A stretch of DNA of 64,000 nucleotides from Isoetes taiwanensis. Lineage: Eukaryota > Streptophyta > Lycopodiopsida > Isoetales > Isoetaceae. The DNA lies in assembly GCA_021234155.1 (NCBI GenBank), contig JAJEKV010000087.1, positions 3,593,242 to 3,657,241 of the forward strand, given 5' to 3'. Below are positions 33,872 to 45,296 of this stretch, in pieces (position 1 is the first letter of the stretch; each line of letters begins with the position of its first letter). The translations under genes and the position numbers were made by a program. Below the pieces are notes generated by a model. It ran no database searches. It was not told the origin of the DNA and saw only the letters and a list, made by a program, of their open reading frames with translations.

Positions 33872-34978
33872 ATGGGCAGAAAGAAAGGCGATCTCAATCT
33901 GGCTACAAGGAAAAGAATCGCTGAGGAAAAGCAGAAATCCTCAGGTAATAAAAAGATCTTTCAATATAGATCTTCTGCTGTTCCTTCCAAATGTAGTGGA
34001 GCAGGGCAGAAGAATGCAGAAATTGAGTGTAGTGTGCTGGAGAAAGATATTGCTGGATCCAATGGCAAGCTCTCAATTAATGCCATGGACGATTCTTCTT
34101 CAAAGGAAAAAGCAATCAAGACTGCTGCTGATACAAACAAGGCTGACAACAGTGAAGATGGAATGGATTTCACATACAACAACAAGCTGGCATGCAGATC
34201 TGAAGACATTAACATGGAGAAGGCAAATATGATGGGACGTCCAACAAAGATTTGCTCTAGAATTGTAAAAGGGGTTGTGAGTAGATAATATTAAATTTAT
34301 CTGAATCTAGTTTATACTTTGCTGATGCATTTGCTTATTCTAGGAGTAATGCACTTAAGAGTTACCATTGTTAACAGTAAAGAGGCAAATCGTGCATAGG
34401 CCATGGTATAAATTGGGAAGATGATTAATAGTAGTGCAAATGGTATGTGAGTAGATAATATTAGATCTATTTGAATCTAGTAAAAACTTTGTTGATGCAT
34501 GGGCTTATTTTAGGGGTATGGCACTTAAGATCTTCTATTGAAACAGTATAGATATAAATTGTGCATAGAGCATAGTATAAAGAGGGATGGTAATAAGTTG
34601 AAAGATGTGTTAAGATTATGTATAAGGAAGCTTATGCAAAGACATCATAAATCCGTAATGAGGCTTTAGAAATTATTCAGATATTTGTGTAATGGCATTA
34701 TGGCATGAATGCAGGCAGGGTGAAGGGGGAAGACCTCAAAGAAACTTATGACACCTGCTAGTAGCTTAGGCTTTTACCCATTTGCATGGCTAACTGTCCT
34801 TTGAATTTACTGCAGGTAACAGGTTTCTTTGCTCCTTGTTTCGTATTCTTTTATGGACTTGGAACTTGAAGATGATCTCTCAATTGATAAAGCAACAAAA
34901 TATGGCTATGAGTTTCAAAAAACTACTAGTAAAACTTGTAAGACAGTAGTGTCATGCTGGTATATCAGACCACTCATG
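33872..34978 (+). CDS. PLE 5' coding exons (ORF1 region)
   Basis: Exon 1, 33872-34276, begins MGRKKGDLNLATRKRIAEEK and is rich in Lys and Ser. A GTGAGT donor follows, and the unspliced frame would stop four codons later. Exon 2, 34823-34978 (VSLLLVSYSFMDLELEDDLS ... VSCWYIRPLM) ends at a GTAATA donor and continues in phase 0 into the exon at 35366. It could be the N-terminus of one large protein or a separate small one. No family is recognised. The same exons recur at about 40306-40707 and 41241-41398; the second copy has a 2-nt deletion near 40330. Confidence 0.5.
34273..34600. repeat. internal tandem duplication in PLE 5' region
   Basis: Two diverged copies of about 165 bp ('gtgagtagataatatta...gaatctagt...ttgctgatgcat...gcacttaagag'), also present in the second terminal copy at about 40700-41030. 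Both copies carry a splice-donor-like GTGAGT or GTATGTGAGT. Confidence 0.55.
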
Positions 34979-35365
34979 GTAATAAATGACTTCTACTCTT
35001 AATTTTCAATGGAACATATGGTATTTAAGGCATTTCCTATTCCTATTAAGACAATACGTCTATTAGATGTGTATTATTGTATGAAGAGTGGTTCAAGATG
35101 TATAAATTGTGTTTATCATGAATACCAAGTCTTGGCCTGAGCACATGTCTACCTGGTTATGCTCTGGACTGCTAATTGAACTTTCTTGTTTACCTTCTAA
35201 GGTTGCAAGGAAGTTGTAGTCTGTTCTAGTTTTCTGGAGCAGATTATAAGGTTTTTTTATCCATAAATCAGTTTATTAGTTATACTAATAACCATGACTG
35301 GGGTATTAGAAAAAGCAGGTAGAATTTCATGTTGCTAATTATTTTCCTTAAAAAAATGCTTACAG

Positions 35366-37714
35366 GAAAAACATGAGGAAATAGCAGAGATTTACAAGCA
35401 GTGGATGAAGGAGTTGGTGATCTTAAACTATGACAAATGCAATATCTGTAGCCCTAATATGGCAGTGCAGACTATATTAGGGTGCATAAAAAATAAGGAG
35501 ATTCATTCCTTTATTACTTTCAAGGAAATGAATTTATCTGACAAAGACATGTCTCCAGTTTCTTACCTGGGTTTCAGTGGATGGTTTAGAGTTTTCCAAA
35601 GCATGAAGAAACTCAACTTTGAGTTCGTGGAATGCAAGAAAATATTGATTGAGCTTTACAACGACATGAACAGTATTTTATACAAAAGAACCTGCATGGA
35701 AGACAAGGCAGCAATCATGTTCATGTCTGGTATGCCTATTTTAGAAAAAGCTAATGATATCGTTCAATCTTTTGACAAGGATGATGAAAACAAGGACCAG
35801 GATATTATGGAAGCATCGGCTGATGTTGATGATATGCAGGGCTGTCTTTTCTCGAACAGTGATTTAATTGAAGATGAGATGGCAAATTCAGAAGCTGGAA
35901 ATAAGGAAAATACTGCCAATACTACTTCTGCCAGTCAAGATGATGAAAAAGTCCCTGTTCTTACACTTTCTAATTCCACTTGTTTTCCTGTTATCACTGA
36001 GCAGACAGTGGAATGTTATGCAGCAGTCCATGATCAAGCTATTTGGAAGAGTCTCAACTTTGGTGCTTTAGCCCCTATGGACATTGACACATGGATTGCA
36101 TTAGCAGGCATCAACAACAATGAAATTAAACAGGCAAAAACTGCTGCACATAAACTGGAGAAAACATTTGACACTATTGAGGTAAATATTCCTTTCAAGA
36201 TGGATTTCTTTGAACAGGTCTGCATCAAGGATGCACCTATTGTCATTAGCCAAAAAGGCCATATGGCCTTTCCAAATATCTCAAGGAATGATTACTATCT
36301 AAAACGTATTTGGAGAGCACATTGTCCATACTTTAGGTGCCCTTGTGAGAAGGAAAAATTCAACAAGAAGAACAAAGAGGATGCATGTGGTTGTGGCATA
36401 ATATGGTTCGACCATGGAATATGGTACTTACTCAATCATATGGAAATGATTTTACCTGGGGCAGCTCCAATACTCAAAATGGTCACTCTGACCAAACTTC
36501 TGAATAAAACAATGAGGAAAGCAGTCTTAGCGTACATATCATACCTTGGAGTACGCAAGAATATGATTAACATGACCATTGCATATGCAAACAATCCTAC
36601 AAAGAATCTGAAGATGGCATTCGGAAATAATAAAATGGCGCATATAGCGTAAAAAAATGATCAGGCCAGTTTCATTCTTGAAAGAGAGGAACTCTGCTAA
36701 CAGAGCTGCTTATTTTGAAAAATCATATTCTGGCAGTAGTAGCAGCAAAAACATACAAGTTTCTATGACTGCACCTAAGATGCCACCACGGATTACCAAA
36801 GATCCCAAAGGGAGCAGCATGATTACTGACCAGGCAAGGACACCTTCAGCAAACACCTCTACCAAGTGTCATGATGAATATTCAGTCAACAAAAGTTGCA
36901 ACAAGATCATATCCTTGGAGGATAATGCACCACTTAAACTGGATTTTGTGGCAGACTCTCAGGAGGGATCTGAAAATGTGGATACATAAATGTGCTTTTT
37001 TGGGCAAAATATTTTGGAAAATAGATGACAGTCTTTAAGACTCTTGCCATTTGGCTTTGGTTCCATGAACCACAAATATTAATGAAAAGTTTTTGAGTAT
37101 TATGAGTATACAATAAGTTCAAATGCTAACTTAGATTTATTTATGTAGGATAAAAACATGAAGAAAAGGACCATTACTAGAGACATCAATAGATATAGAC
37201 ATCTGAACAGTAATGGCAAAGAGATGGAATCTCGGATTGTACATATGAAATTTTTATCTAAGGCTCTTGATGCCTTCAACATTAGGAAAATTTTCCACAC
37301 AGTTTTATATGAAGTCTTCCAGGAAAGGGGGCAGGAACTAGTTGATTGTACAACATTTGCCTGGAAATATGTGGAACAGATTAGAGACAAAGTGTACAAA
37401 CCTTTTATGATTTTCTCTAGTGAAAGGACCAATAAATGTCCATGTCAGAATCCCAATCTAAGTAAATACATTGACCATAGGATTGGCCACATTCGGACTA
37501 CATGTTTGGATATTATACACAGTCCAAAACTGAAAAAAGCATTTACATATGGGCTGAACCATATACCTGACCAACCATTGAGCATTCAGGAATTTATGGA
37601 AGAATTCAAATCATTATGTCAGGAGTTCTTTTGTGTCCACAAATATGACTTACTGGATCTTAATGATCAAGATGTTGATAATATCATTAGCATGCTGGAA
37701 AATGCTGCTCATGC
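35366..37714 (+). pseudogene. PLE main ORF, N-terminal half
   Basis: Exon from 35366 (EKHEEIAEIYKQWMKELVIL) runs to a TAA at 36650, caused by a length change in an A run (atagcgtaaaaaaatg). The following frame (RPVSFLKERNSANRAAYFEK) continues to about 36980. A further exon starts at 37149 after TTATGTAG (DKNMKKRTITRDINRYRHLN) and runs through HIRTTCLDIIHSPKLKKAFT and GLNHIPDQPLSIQEFMEEF to the MITE at 37715. It contains Cys clusters (CPYFRCPCEKEKFN...CGCG) that may bind zinc. The 'lkkaf.yGLNhiP' phrase resembles the segment before the fingers in PLE RTs. Confidence 0.5.
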
Positions 37715-38036
37715 GGGTGAAAGCATGCTAGGGTGTACCATCTAAAGTTCTTTTTAGGGAGTGCAAAACTACCCAAAAAAGTACCCAGCACTGGGTACTA
37801 AGAACTTGCATAAATGCCTCAATAAACAATAAGTTTGAGAGTTGGTTCATTCATTTTAGTCTCTAATAGTATTGTTATCCTCTACTACTATAGATTGGCA
37901 TGTTGTTGACCTTCAATTCAAAATTTTTGGATTGATTTTAATGGGAAGAAAAAACATAAAGTACCAGTTTTAAAAGTACCCAGTGTAGGTACTTTTGAGG
38001 GTTCCAAAAGTGGTACACCCTAGCATGCTTTCACCC
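37715..38036. mobile_element. 322-bp MITE inside the PLE RT gene
   Basis: Perfect 26-bp terminal inverted repeats start GGGTGAAAGCATGCTAGGGT (37715-37740 and 38011-38036), with ATGC directly repeated on both sides (37711-37714, 38037-38040). Removing the insert together with one ATGC restores the reading frame across the site (...LENAAHA / EIVGLK...). It has no coding capacity. Perfect termini suggest a recent insertion. Superfamily is undecided, because the target duplication is only 3-4 bp. Confidence 0.85.
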
Positions 38037-38040
38037 ATGC

Positions 38041-39547
38041 AGAAATAGTGGGTCTCAAAAGCACTCTCCAAACAAAGAGATTTCTATGGCAAGATCTGGA
38101 TGTTAAAAAGAATTTGGAATGGCTGAACAAAAATCTATATGTGGCTGGATTGGACAAAGCGGCTAATAATGCTGTCTTTATTTGCCCAAAACATATTGCA
38201 GACATGGCCAGATGCAGGCTCAACAGTGCTGATTTTCAGAAACAGGAGGTAAATGTGGAAGGGATTAAAAGCAAATGCTTAACTGAAATAGAAAAGCTCA
38301 TTGGGACTGTGCATATCAAGAGCAAAAACCTGCCATATCTTATGGCTACGTATAAGGCGCATAAAGGGGAATACCGGTGGCTTACAAATGCGCACAACAC
38401 CATATATACAGAAATTGCTGGCATAATCACAAGTATTCTAAATGATTTCATTAGAATATGGCCAGAAATATGTTTTAGGATGACAGCCAAATACAGGATT
38501 TGGAGTCCAAAAAGAATTAATGCTTGTTGGATTGTTAACTCGGCCTATGACGTGATTCTCAATCTGCCAAATAGAATATATAATGTATTTTCTGCAGACA
38601 TAATGAAATGCTACGAAAATATCCCCATATTTGGGGAGGAAGGGATTATTGAAATAATGAATGAAATTGCAGATATGGTATGGGAATTTCAAATGGAAGT
38701 TCATAGATGTTTTGATCTGCTTATTAAAACAAAGAATGAAGATGTGCTATGTAAATGGGCCAGATCCTACAAAGACAAAGAGAATGTCAGCTGGCTGCTA
38801 ATTACAAGGGAAAAGTTCAAAGAAATGAATGCTTGGCTGTTGAGCAATTGCCTTCTGCAGATGGGTAAAGAAATATGGAAACAAATCAAAGGTATACCCA
38901 TGGGATTTGCATGTAGCCCTGCTTGGTGCAATATGTATCTTGCTTGGTATGAACTGAGATTTATTCTTAATCTTGCACATAAAGGTAGACTTTCGGATAT
39001 TTACAGGTTTCAGAATGCTGCTAGATACATAGATGATCTCAACATTATCAATGGAGACAATGTGATGGAATTCCTTACAACAGGAGCAGAGGTAACAATC
39101 TATAACCTTGAGTTTCTTAGTATAAAAGATGAAACGGAGTATCTGCATAACAGAAAAGTGGATAAAAATATTGGCAGCAAATGCAATTTTCTCAACATCA
39201 CTATCAAGGTTACTGACCATAATAGGGGATTGTTCTCTTTAACAAGGTATGACAAAAGGTCAAATCTGCCATTTAGTGTGAATAAATTCATAAGTGCAAA
39301 CAGTTGTAGGCCTTATAAACAGGCCTCAAAAGTGATCATATCGCAAATCATGCCATATGTGTATGCCCATTCTGAGGCTGTTACTGCTGCACAAGACATA
39401 CACGGACTAATTGATGCCTTTGCCAACAAAGGGTTTGGAAAGTTAAAGATGACAAACCTGGTTCTGAAAGTACTGCAGGAAGAAGAATTCCCTAGAACAC
39501 TGTATGCAATTAAGGACATGATCAAGCTTTTAAAAGATTCAATATAA
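38041..39547 (+). CDS. PLE reverse transcriptase domain
   Basis: About 500 residues in one frame, truncated at the 5' side by the MITE. Motifs in order: GLDKAANNAVFICPKHIADM (equivalent of the 'DKG..vVv' fingers motif), LPYLMATYKAHK, RINACWIVNSAYDVI, VFSADIMKCYENIPI (palm motif A with its Asp), KGIPMGFACSPAWCNMYLAW (motif B), RFQNAARYIDDLNIIN (catalytic YIDD), SKCNFLNITIKV (motif D/E region) and a thumb ending at 39544. No endonuclease domain follows. This is the best-preserved gene of the element. Confidence 0.75.
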
Positions 39548-39626
39548 ATTCTCTTTTATTAATGGCATTGGAAGTATTGAAGAAAGATAAAGAGTAGAAA
39601 GGCATAGGAAGGGTAGGGTCTTGTGA

Positions 39627-39655
39627 GACAACAAGGCCCTACTCTCCTTGTTGTC
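39627..39655 (+). terminator. stem-loop in PLE 3' UTR
   Basis: GACAACAAGG and CCTTGTTGTC form a perfect 10-bp stem with a 9-nt loop, 80 bp after the RT stop codon and 54 bp before the second 5' copy. It could serve RT priming or RNA processing. The conserved hammerhead core was not found around it. Confidence 0.4.
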
Positions 39656-39708
39656 TACAAAAGATTATCACAGCCCACCTGACCTACGGTAGGAGGCATG
39701 ATTTTTTT

Positions 39709-41695
39709 ATTAGCATTTGGTTGCAGATGAACAACTTGGATTGGGCACAGGCAATGCCATATGGAGAGCAACGTACAGGAATATGAAGATGTAAATTCAA
39801 CCAATGAAAGGTATGGCCTAACATACTATAGAAGTAATGGAATTTATGATGCCAATGATTATTTTAAGACATGGGTGCAGGTATGACTAAGAGCACAATA
39901 TTGATACTATAAGTATATGCTAAATGATTACCTAATACGAAATCAAGGATGGATGGATAAATAACAAATTGGTAAAGTGTCATGAACAAAGGAAGATATG
40001 CTAACATCTAACAATAAAAGGCTTTTTTTAGAATTTGGATATGGACGACTAGCGAACTCGTTTTTACAGATAACTAAAATAAGAAATCATGAGAACGATT
40101 GGTGGTTGGGCAGGCTTGGGCCGTAATCGCATCATACTGACCCGATACAAACATGCAAAAAGGTACCGGAGAAACAAACTCTTAGGTGGTTTCAGTAGCA
40201 AGAACATGTCGCTGGCCTTTAGGGTATGTGGGATAAGCCCTTATATACAAGAATGCATTGCTCATAAATAAGTTGTGTTTCATGCGGATCATACAAGCCC
40301 TATTATGGGCGTAAAGAAAGGCGATCTCAACGGCTACAAGGAAAAGAATCGCTGAGGAAAAGCAGAAATCCTCAGGTAATAAAAAGATCTTTCAATATAG
40401 ATCTTCTGCTGTTCCTTCCAAATGTAGTGGAGCAGGGCAGAAGAATGCAGAAATTGAGTGTAGTGTGCTGGAGAAAGATATTGCTGGATCCAATGGCAAG
40501 CTCTCAATTAATGCCATGGACGATTCTTCTTCAAAGGAAAAAGCAATCAAGACTGCTGCTGATACAAACAAGGCTGACAACAGTGAAGATGGAATGGATT
40601 TCACATACAACAACAAGCTGGCATGCAGATCTGAAGACATTAACATGGAGAAGGCAAATATGATGGGACGTCCAACAAAGGTTTGCTCTAGAATTGTAAA
40701 AGGGGTTGTGAGTAGATAATATTAAATTTATCTGAATCTAGTTTATACTTTGCTGATGCATTTGCTTATTCTAGGAGTAATGCACTTAAGAGTTACCATT
40801 GTTAACAGTAAAGAGGCAAATCGTGCATAGGCCATGGTATAAATTGGGAAGATGATTAATAGTAGTGCAAATGGTATGTGAGTAGATAATATTAGATCTA
40901 TTTGAATCTAGTAAAAACTTTGTTGATGCATGGGCTTATTTTAGGGGTATGGCACTTAAGATCTTCTATTGAAACAGTATAGATATAAATTGTGCATAGA
41001 GCATAGTATAAAGAGGGATGGTAATAAGTTGAAAGATGTGTTAAGATTATGTATAAGGAAGCTATGCAGCACATCATAAATCTGGTAACAGGCTTTAGAA
41101 ATTATTCAGATATTTGTGTAATGGCATTATGGCATGAATGCAGGCAGGGTGAAGGGGGAAGACCTCAAAGAAACTTATGACACCTGCTAGTAGCTTAGGC
41201 TTTTACCCATTTGCATGGCTAACTGTCCTTTGAATTTACTGCAGGTAACAAGTTTCTTTGCTCCTTGTTTCGTATTCTTTTATGGATTTGGAACTTGAAG
41301 ATGATCTCTCAATTGATAAAGCAACAAAATATGGCTATGAGTTTCAGAAAACTACTAGTAAAACTTGTAAGACAGTAGTGTCATGCTGGTATATCAGACC
41401 ACTCATGGTAATAAATGGCTTCTACTCTTAATTTTCAATGGAACATATGGTATTTAAGGCATTTCCTATTCCTATTAAGACAATACGTCTATTAGATGTG
41501 TATTATTGTATGAAGAGTGGTTCAAGATGTATAAATTGTGTTTATCATGAATACCAAGTCTTGGCCTGAGCATATGTCTACCTGGTTATGCTCTGGACTG
41601 CTAATTGAACTTTCTTGTTTACCTTCTAAGGTTGCAAGGAAGTTGTAGTCTGTTCTAGTTTTTCGGAGCGCATTAGAAGGTTTTTTTTTTTTTTT
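39709..41695 (+). repeat. second copy of PLE 5' region (pseudo-LTR)
   Basis: Matches 33291-35258 almost base for base, including ORF1, the internal duplication and the exon ending at the GTAATA donor (about 41396). Small differences include an added 'gatactataagta' near 39903, a deletion at 40333 that shifts ORF1, and substitutions near 41060. It ends in a T run at 41682-41695. Confidence 0.9.
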
Positions 41696-42700
41696 AATAA
41701 TGTAATAGCTAACCAAACACACTTGGTCCTCTTTGATAGATTGCGTAGCCATTTTATCTATGGTATCTAGCCTATTATATTAAATATTTCTGAAACTAAG
41801 AATAGAATAGAATAGGTTTTTATCGTCCACGGAGACCAACCGCCTATGGGACCTGTGACAAAAGAGAGCAAAAGTTTATTATTGGTGATTAAAAAACCCC
41901 GCCCCGCAGGTTTTCGAGGAAAAACCTTAGCAAGAATAAGCATGCCGGGCAGATCGCACAATTGCATAGGACAGTTCAAGACCGCCCCGTAGGGACACAA
42001 ACGAAGTCCGTGCATCCATAACCTCCTCGGAGGTATGACCCCAACAAAACCCACCGACGCCAGAAGTCAATAACCGATGCAACGCTGGCCGTGCACTAGT
42101 AGTCGAACATGCCTCTCTCGGATATGGGCAAATGCCGGGCAGATCTGGAGGGTATGACATTCATCCTCAATCGCGCCCGTGGTGGCAACACCGGCAAAGC
42201 CTTTGCTCTCGCGGCTTCCCGAGCCCAACGCCCGCTTCAATGCGGAGGAGATGTGCACGTCTGCGTAATGGAAGCTATAAGTCTGGCTGGCTTCTTCATG
42301 GGCAGCCGGGTGTACAAGTCTTGGTGTGGGCCTCTTGTGAGTCTAGGATTGACTTCACGATAGTGTGCCGCCTTAACGTAAGCGCCGAGCCTCGTGATCC
42401 CGAGCTTGCGAAGGAAAGTAGCATCCAGTACGCTTTAAGTGCCTCGCGATCTTTCTTTGTCCGACACGGGACGCGACTGTTTGCTCCTGCCCCGCGTGAG
42501 AACCACCGAGCTTGTTTTGTCTTTCCAAAGCAGGATTTCAGCGTTGGGGACCTTTTACCGCGGGCTAAAGCAAGATGGGGCAGCGTGTATCAGCCATAGC
42601 GACCACTTTTGAAGTAAACGATATGGCGTTCCAATGCAGCCCGTTGAAGGGGTAGAAAGCCTTGTCTCACGAGTAGGATGCGGTACGGAACCTGTGGACT

Positions 42701-44220
42701 TCACCCCGTGGCCCGTGCCAAGAAGGCCTTCTGCACCTGCTCGAGGTCATTCCAGGTGTTGAGGGATATCACCGGACCCCACACTTCTGCCCCATACAAA
42801 AGGACCGGCTCAACCAAGGCCCGAAACAAATGTGACTGGTGGCCCCAGCGCATAACCTCGCTTTGTGGTCTTTTGTTCGCATGGCATATAGTGCTTTCCA
42901 ACCCGGGCCGTGACCCGTACCGATAGCCGCGATCCCAATGGGTGGTAGTTGAGAACTCAATCCCCAAGTACTTGTAGGTCGGAGCCACCTCTACCTCTTG
43001 CCCCTGGTAAGTGAAGGTGGGAAGCCTTGGCTGACGGGACGATGCAACTAGCAGGACCCTAGTTTTGGCCAAGTTAACTCGCATGCCAGTGAATTGGCAA
43101 AAAGTGTCAAGAGCATCTAGGTGACACTGCATATCCTCTGGAGTATAGGCCATGAGGTTGACATCATCAAAGATATATGAGTTGCGGATTGTGTGATGCA
43201 TGAGATGCGCGCCTCCATGCTCGTGAGAGCCAATCTTCCAACCGATCAATGTATAGGCCAAAGAGTGTGGGGGAGAGGGGGAACCCCTGATGCACTCCAA
43301 TGCTACCGACACGGGTCATGGCTGCTGATGTGATCTGGCGACCATGCCTCGCATACCTATATAATCGCATTCTCGCAAGTCCGGGGTCCCTACCGCCGCA
43401 CCGCCCCGAGCTTATTGCGGGTAATCGTGGTTTAACGCTTTTGCAAAATCGACGTAAAACAATAGTACAGGTGTTCTGCGGCGATTCTCGCTATCCTCAA
43501 TCAATGTGCGCAGAGTGAAGATATGATCAATGGTGGAATGTCCGGGCCGGAAACACGCTTTGTGTAAGAGCTTCGCACCTCCGTTTCCTCGCGCCCATAT
43601 TGTCACCCGCTGCTCAAGGATGCCGCCCAACAGTTTTTAAAAGAGAGAGCTGACCATAATAGTACGGTAGTTGGCGGGCATTGAGGGTCCCCTGCTTTTG
43701 TATATGGGCACTACTGCGCTAGTGGTCCATTGCGTAGGGAAGCCTTCTCGCAATGCTTTATTGAACAATGCCGTGAGGATAGGCACCGGTGGAGGCCCAG
43801 CCCATTTCGAAGTTCCTCACCGCATGCCATCTAAATCTGCCGCCTTCCCATTAGCTAGACGCCAGAGGGGCCCATGATAACATCCCCTTTCGCGGATAAC
43901 CGTGAGCCATGCCTATTCTGTGGAGGGATCGGTGCCGGCCCCGAAAGCCGGTCGCATACCTGCTGTAAAGTAACTGCACTCCATTGCTCGAGGTGATATT
44001 CCCTGTGGGTTGTGCAGGCTTGCTCAAGACCCTTCTCCGTATCGTCCCGGGTGCCACCCAAGAGACCAAACATCTCTGCTCGATGCTCGCTAGGTATCCG
44101 CCTTCTTGTTCTTGAGAAAGGAGCGGTATTGACCCGATGGCCTTTGGGCGGGAGATGGGATCGCTGACTTGCCGGAGTGTGCGTTTGAGCTCCGACACTC
44201 ATCATCAAACCATTTGTTAT
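42701..44220 (-). pseudogene. LINE-C reverse transcriptase
   Basis: Pieces: RPGHSTIDHIFTLRTLIEDS and PVLLFYVDFAKALNHDYPQ (43630-43412, palm Asp), GSIGVHQGFPLSPTLFGLYI (43370-43167, QG.PLSP motif), and IFDDVNLMAYTPEDMQCHLD with CQFTGMRVNLAKTRVLLVAS, YKYLGIEFSTTTHWD and LFRALVEPVLLYGAEVWGP (43312-42701). The catalytic box reads IFDD where FADD/FVDD is usual. A later Cys/His scrap ECHTLQICPAFAHIRERH (about 42160) fits the post-RT zinc finger. Confidence 0.75.
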
Positions 44221-44299
44221 GGGAAAGGTGGTAGAGCACGTGGTTCGGCCGTGAGGAGCCTCTCCCAAAGCATCTTTCAGCAGCCGCCGGGCGTGTGAG

Positions 44300-45267
44300 T
44301 CATTTCGGCCAGATTGCTCTTGAAGTGTGGGGAGTTGCAGCAGTCCCGCCAGATCATGCTCAAGCAACTGGGCATAGGTCCCCTGACGGTCAGAGTCCAG
44401 CGCACTGGGGGCAACACGGTGTGTTGAAGCAAAGAGTGCACGGGAAGCCTCCCAATGGAGATGCATGAATAGGGGCGGTGGTCCGAATCTACTTCCTCGC
44501 CCCGAAAGTGTCCGTCCCGATGGAAAATGAGTAAACCAAAGTGATCCCGCCTCAACCGCCAGATAATCCACCACACTGGAGCCGCCCCCTTGGTTCTCCT
44601 GTCTACAAGTGTAGCAACTGGAAGACGGCCATTGTACCAACCCATTACAAATAACCAGGTCAAAGATACTACCTAGCAACAACAACTGCCTGCCATAGCG
44701 CGAAATATGGCTGTCATCTGATATCCTTGACCAAGCCACCTCTGCGGGGTTCAATTGCAAGATGTCCTCTGTCAGGGGGTCAAATTTTTGAATCGCTTTC
44801 GCCTCTGACGCGTGCATTAAAAGTCGCCAAGCAACATAACCCCGCTTAATTGTTTAGGTCGGCCAGATGTCATCATATAGATCGACATAGGGCTCCAATC
44901 GATCCACATCCAAATGAGTGTTATAGAAGTTGCTCTCGGCATGTGGAAAGTAGCATGCTGCTATGAGGAGAGTGTCGCCACTGTCATGCTGCACGTGCAC
45001 CCACAAGTAGCGATTGTGCCTATCTGTTTTGTGCAACGAGACTTAGTGCCTCAATGTTGCCCGGTAGTAGCAGGCAACGCCGCCATGCCCTCGCTTGCCT
45101 GTGCACTCATTGAACACCGAGAAATGCAGATAGCCTGGGAGGTCCGGTAATCTGTGCCCTACATGCTCCCATGTCTCCATGAGGAAAATGAGATCCATAT
45201 CTGGTGCAATAGAGTTGAGACTCTCGCCTTTCTGCCAGGGGAAGCCCCGGCAGTTCCAAGACACCAT
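44300..45267 (-). pseudogene. LINE-C endonuclease
   Basis: MVSWNCRGFPWQKGESLNSI, DLIFLMETWEHVGHRLPDLP (MET, catalytic Glu) and HGGVACYYRATLRH; then RYLWVHVQHDSGDTLLIAAC and YFPHAESNFYN; then SRYGRQLLLLGSIFDLVICN and GLVQWPSS. The GDFN strand is lost or shifted near 44840. The segment GGGSSVVDYLAVEAGSLWFT matches SVVDYL in the related clade. Confidence 0.65.
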
Positions 45268-45296
45268 CCGGAGGCACAGTTCCTATTTGTTGGCAT

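Larger units (their letters stand above)
33291..41695 (+). mobile_element. Penelope-like retroelement with 2-kb direct terminal repeats
   Basis: Layout: 5' region with ORF1 (33291-35258), main coding body (35366-39547), short 3' UTR, then a near-identical second copy of the 5' region (39709-41695). The RT has the Penelope-type wording KGIPMGFACSPAWCNMYLAW and ARYIDDLNIIN. Direct repeats around a PLE arise from tandem insertion (pseudo-LTRs), and retention of introns is also known for PLEs. No GIY-YIG endonuclease domain follows the RT. It is inserted into the acidic ORF at 33270 after a T run. Confidence 0.72.

Noticed and set aside
33291-41695. Interpretation as an LTR retrotransposon with 2-kb LTRs
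   Set aside because: RT motifs are of Penelope type, there is no gag, protease, RNase H or integrase, no primer-binding site after the first repeat, and the repeats contain coding exons.
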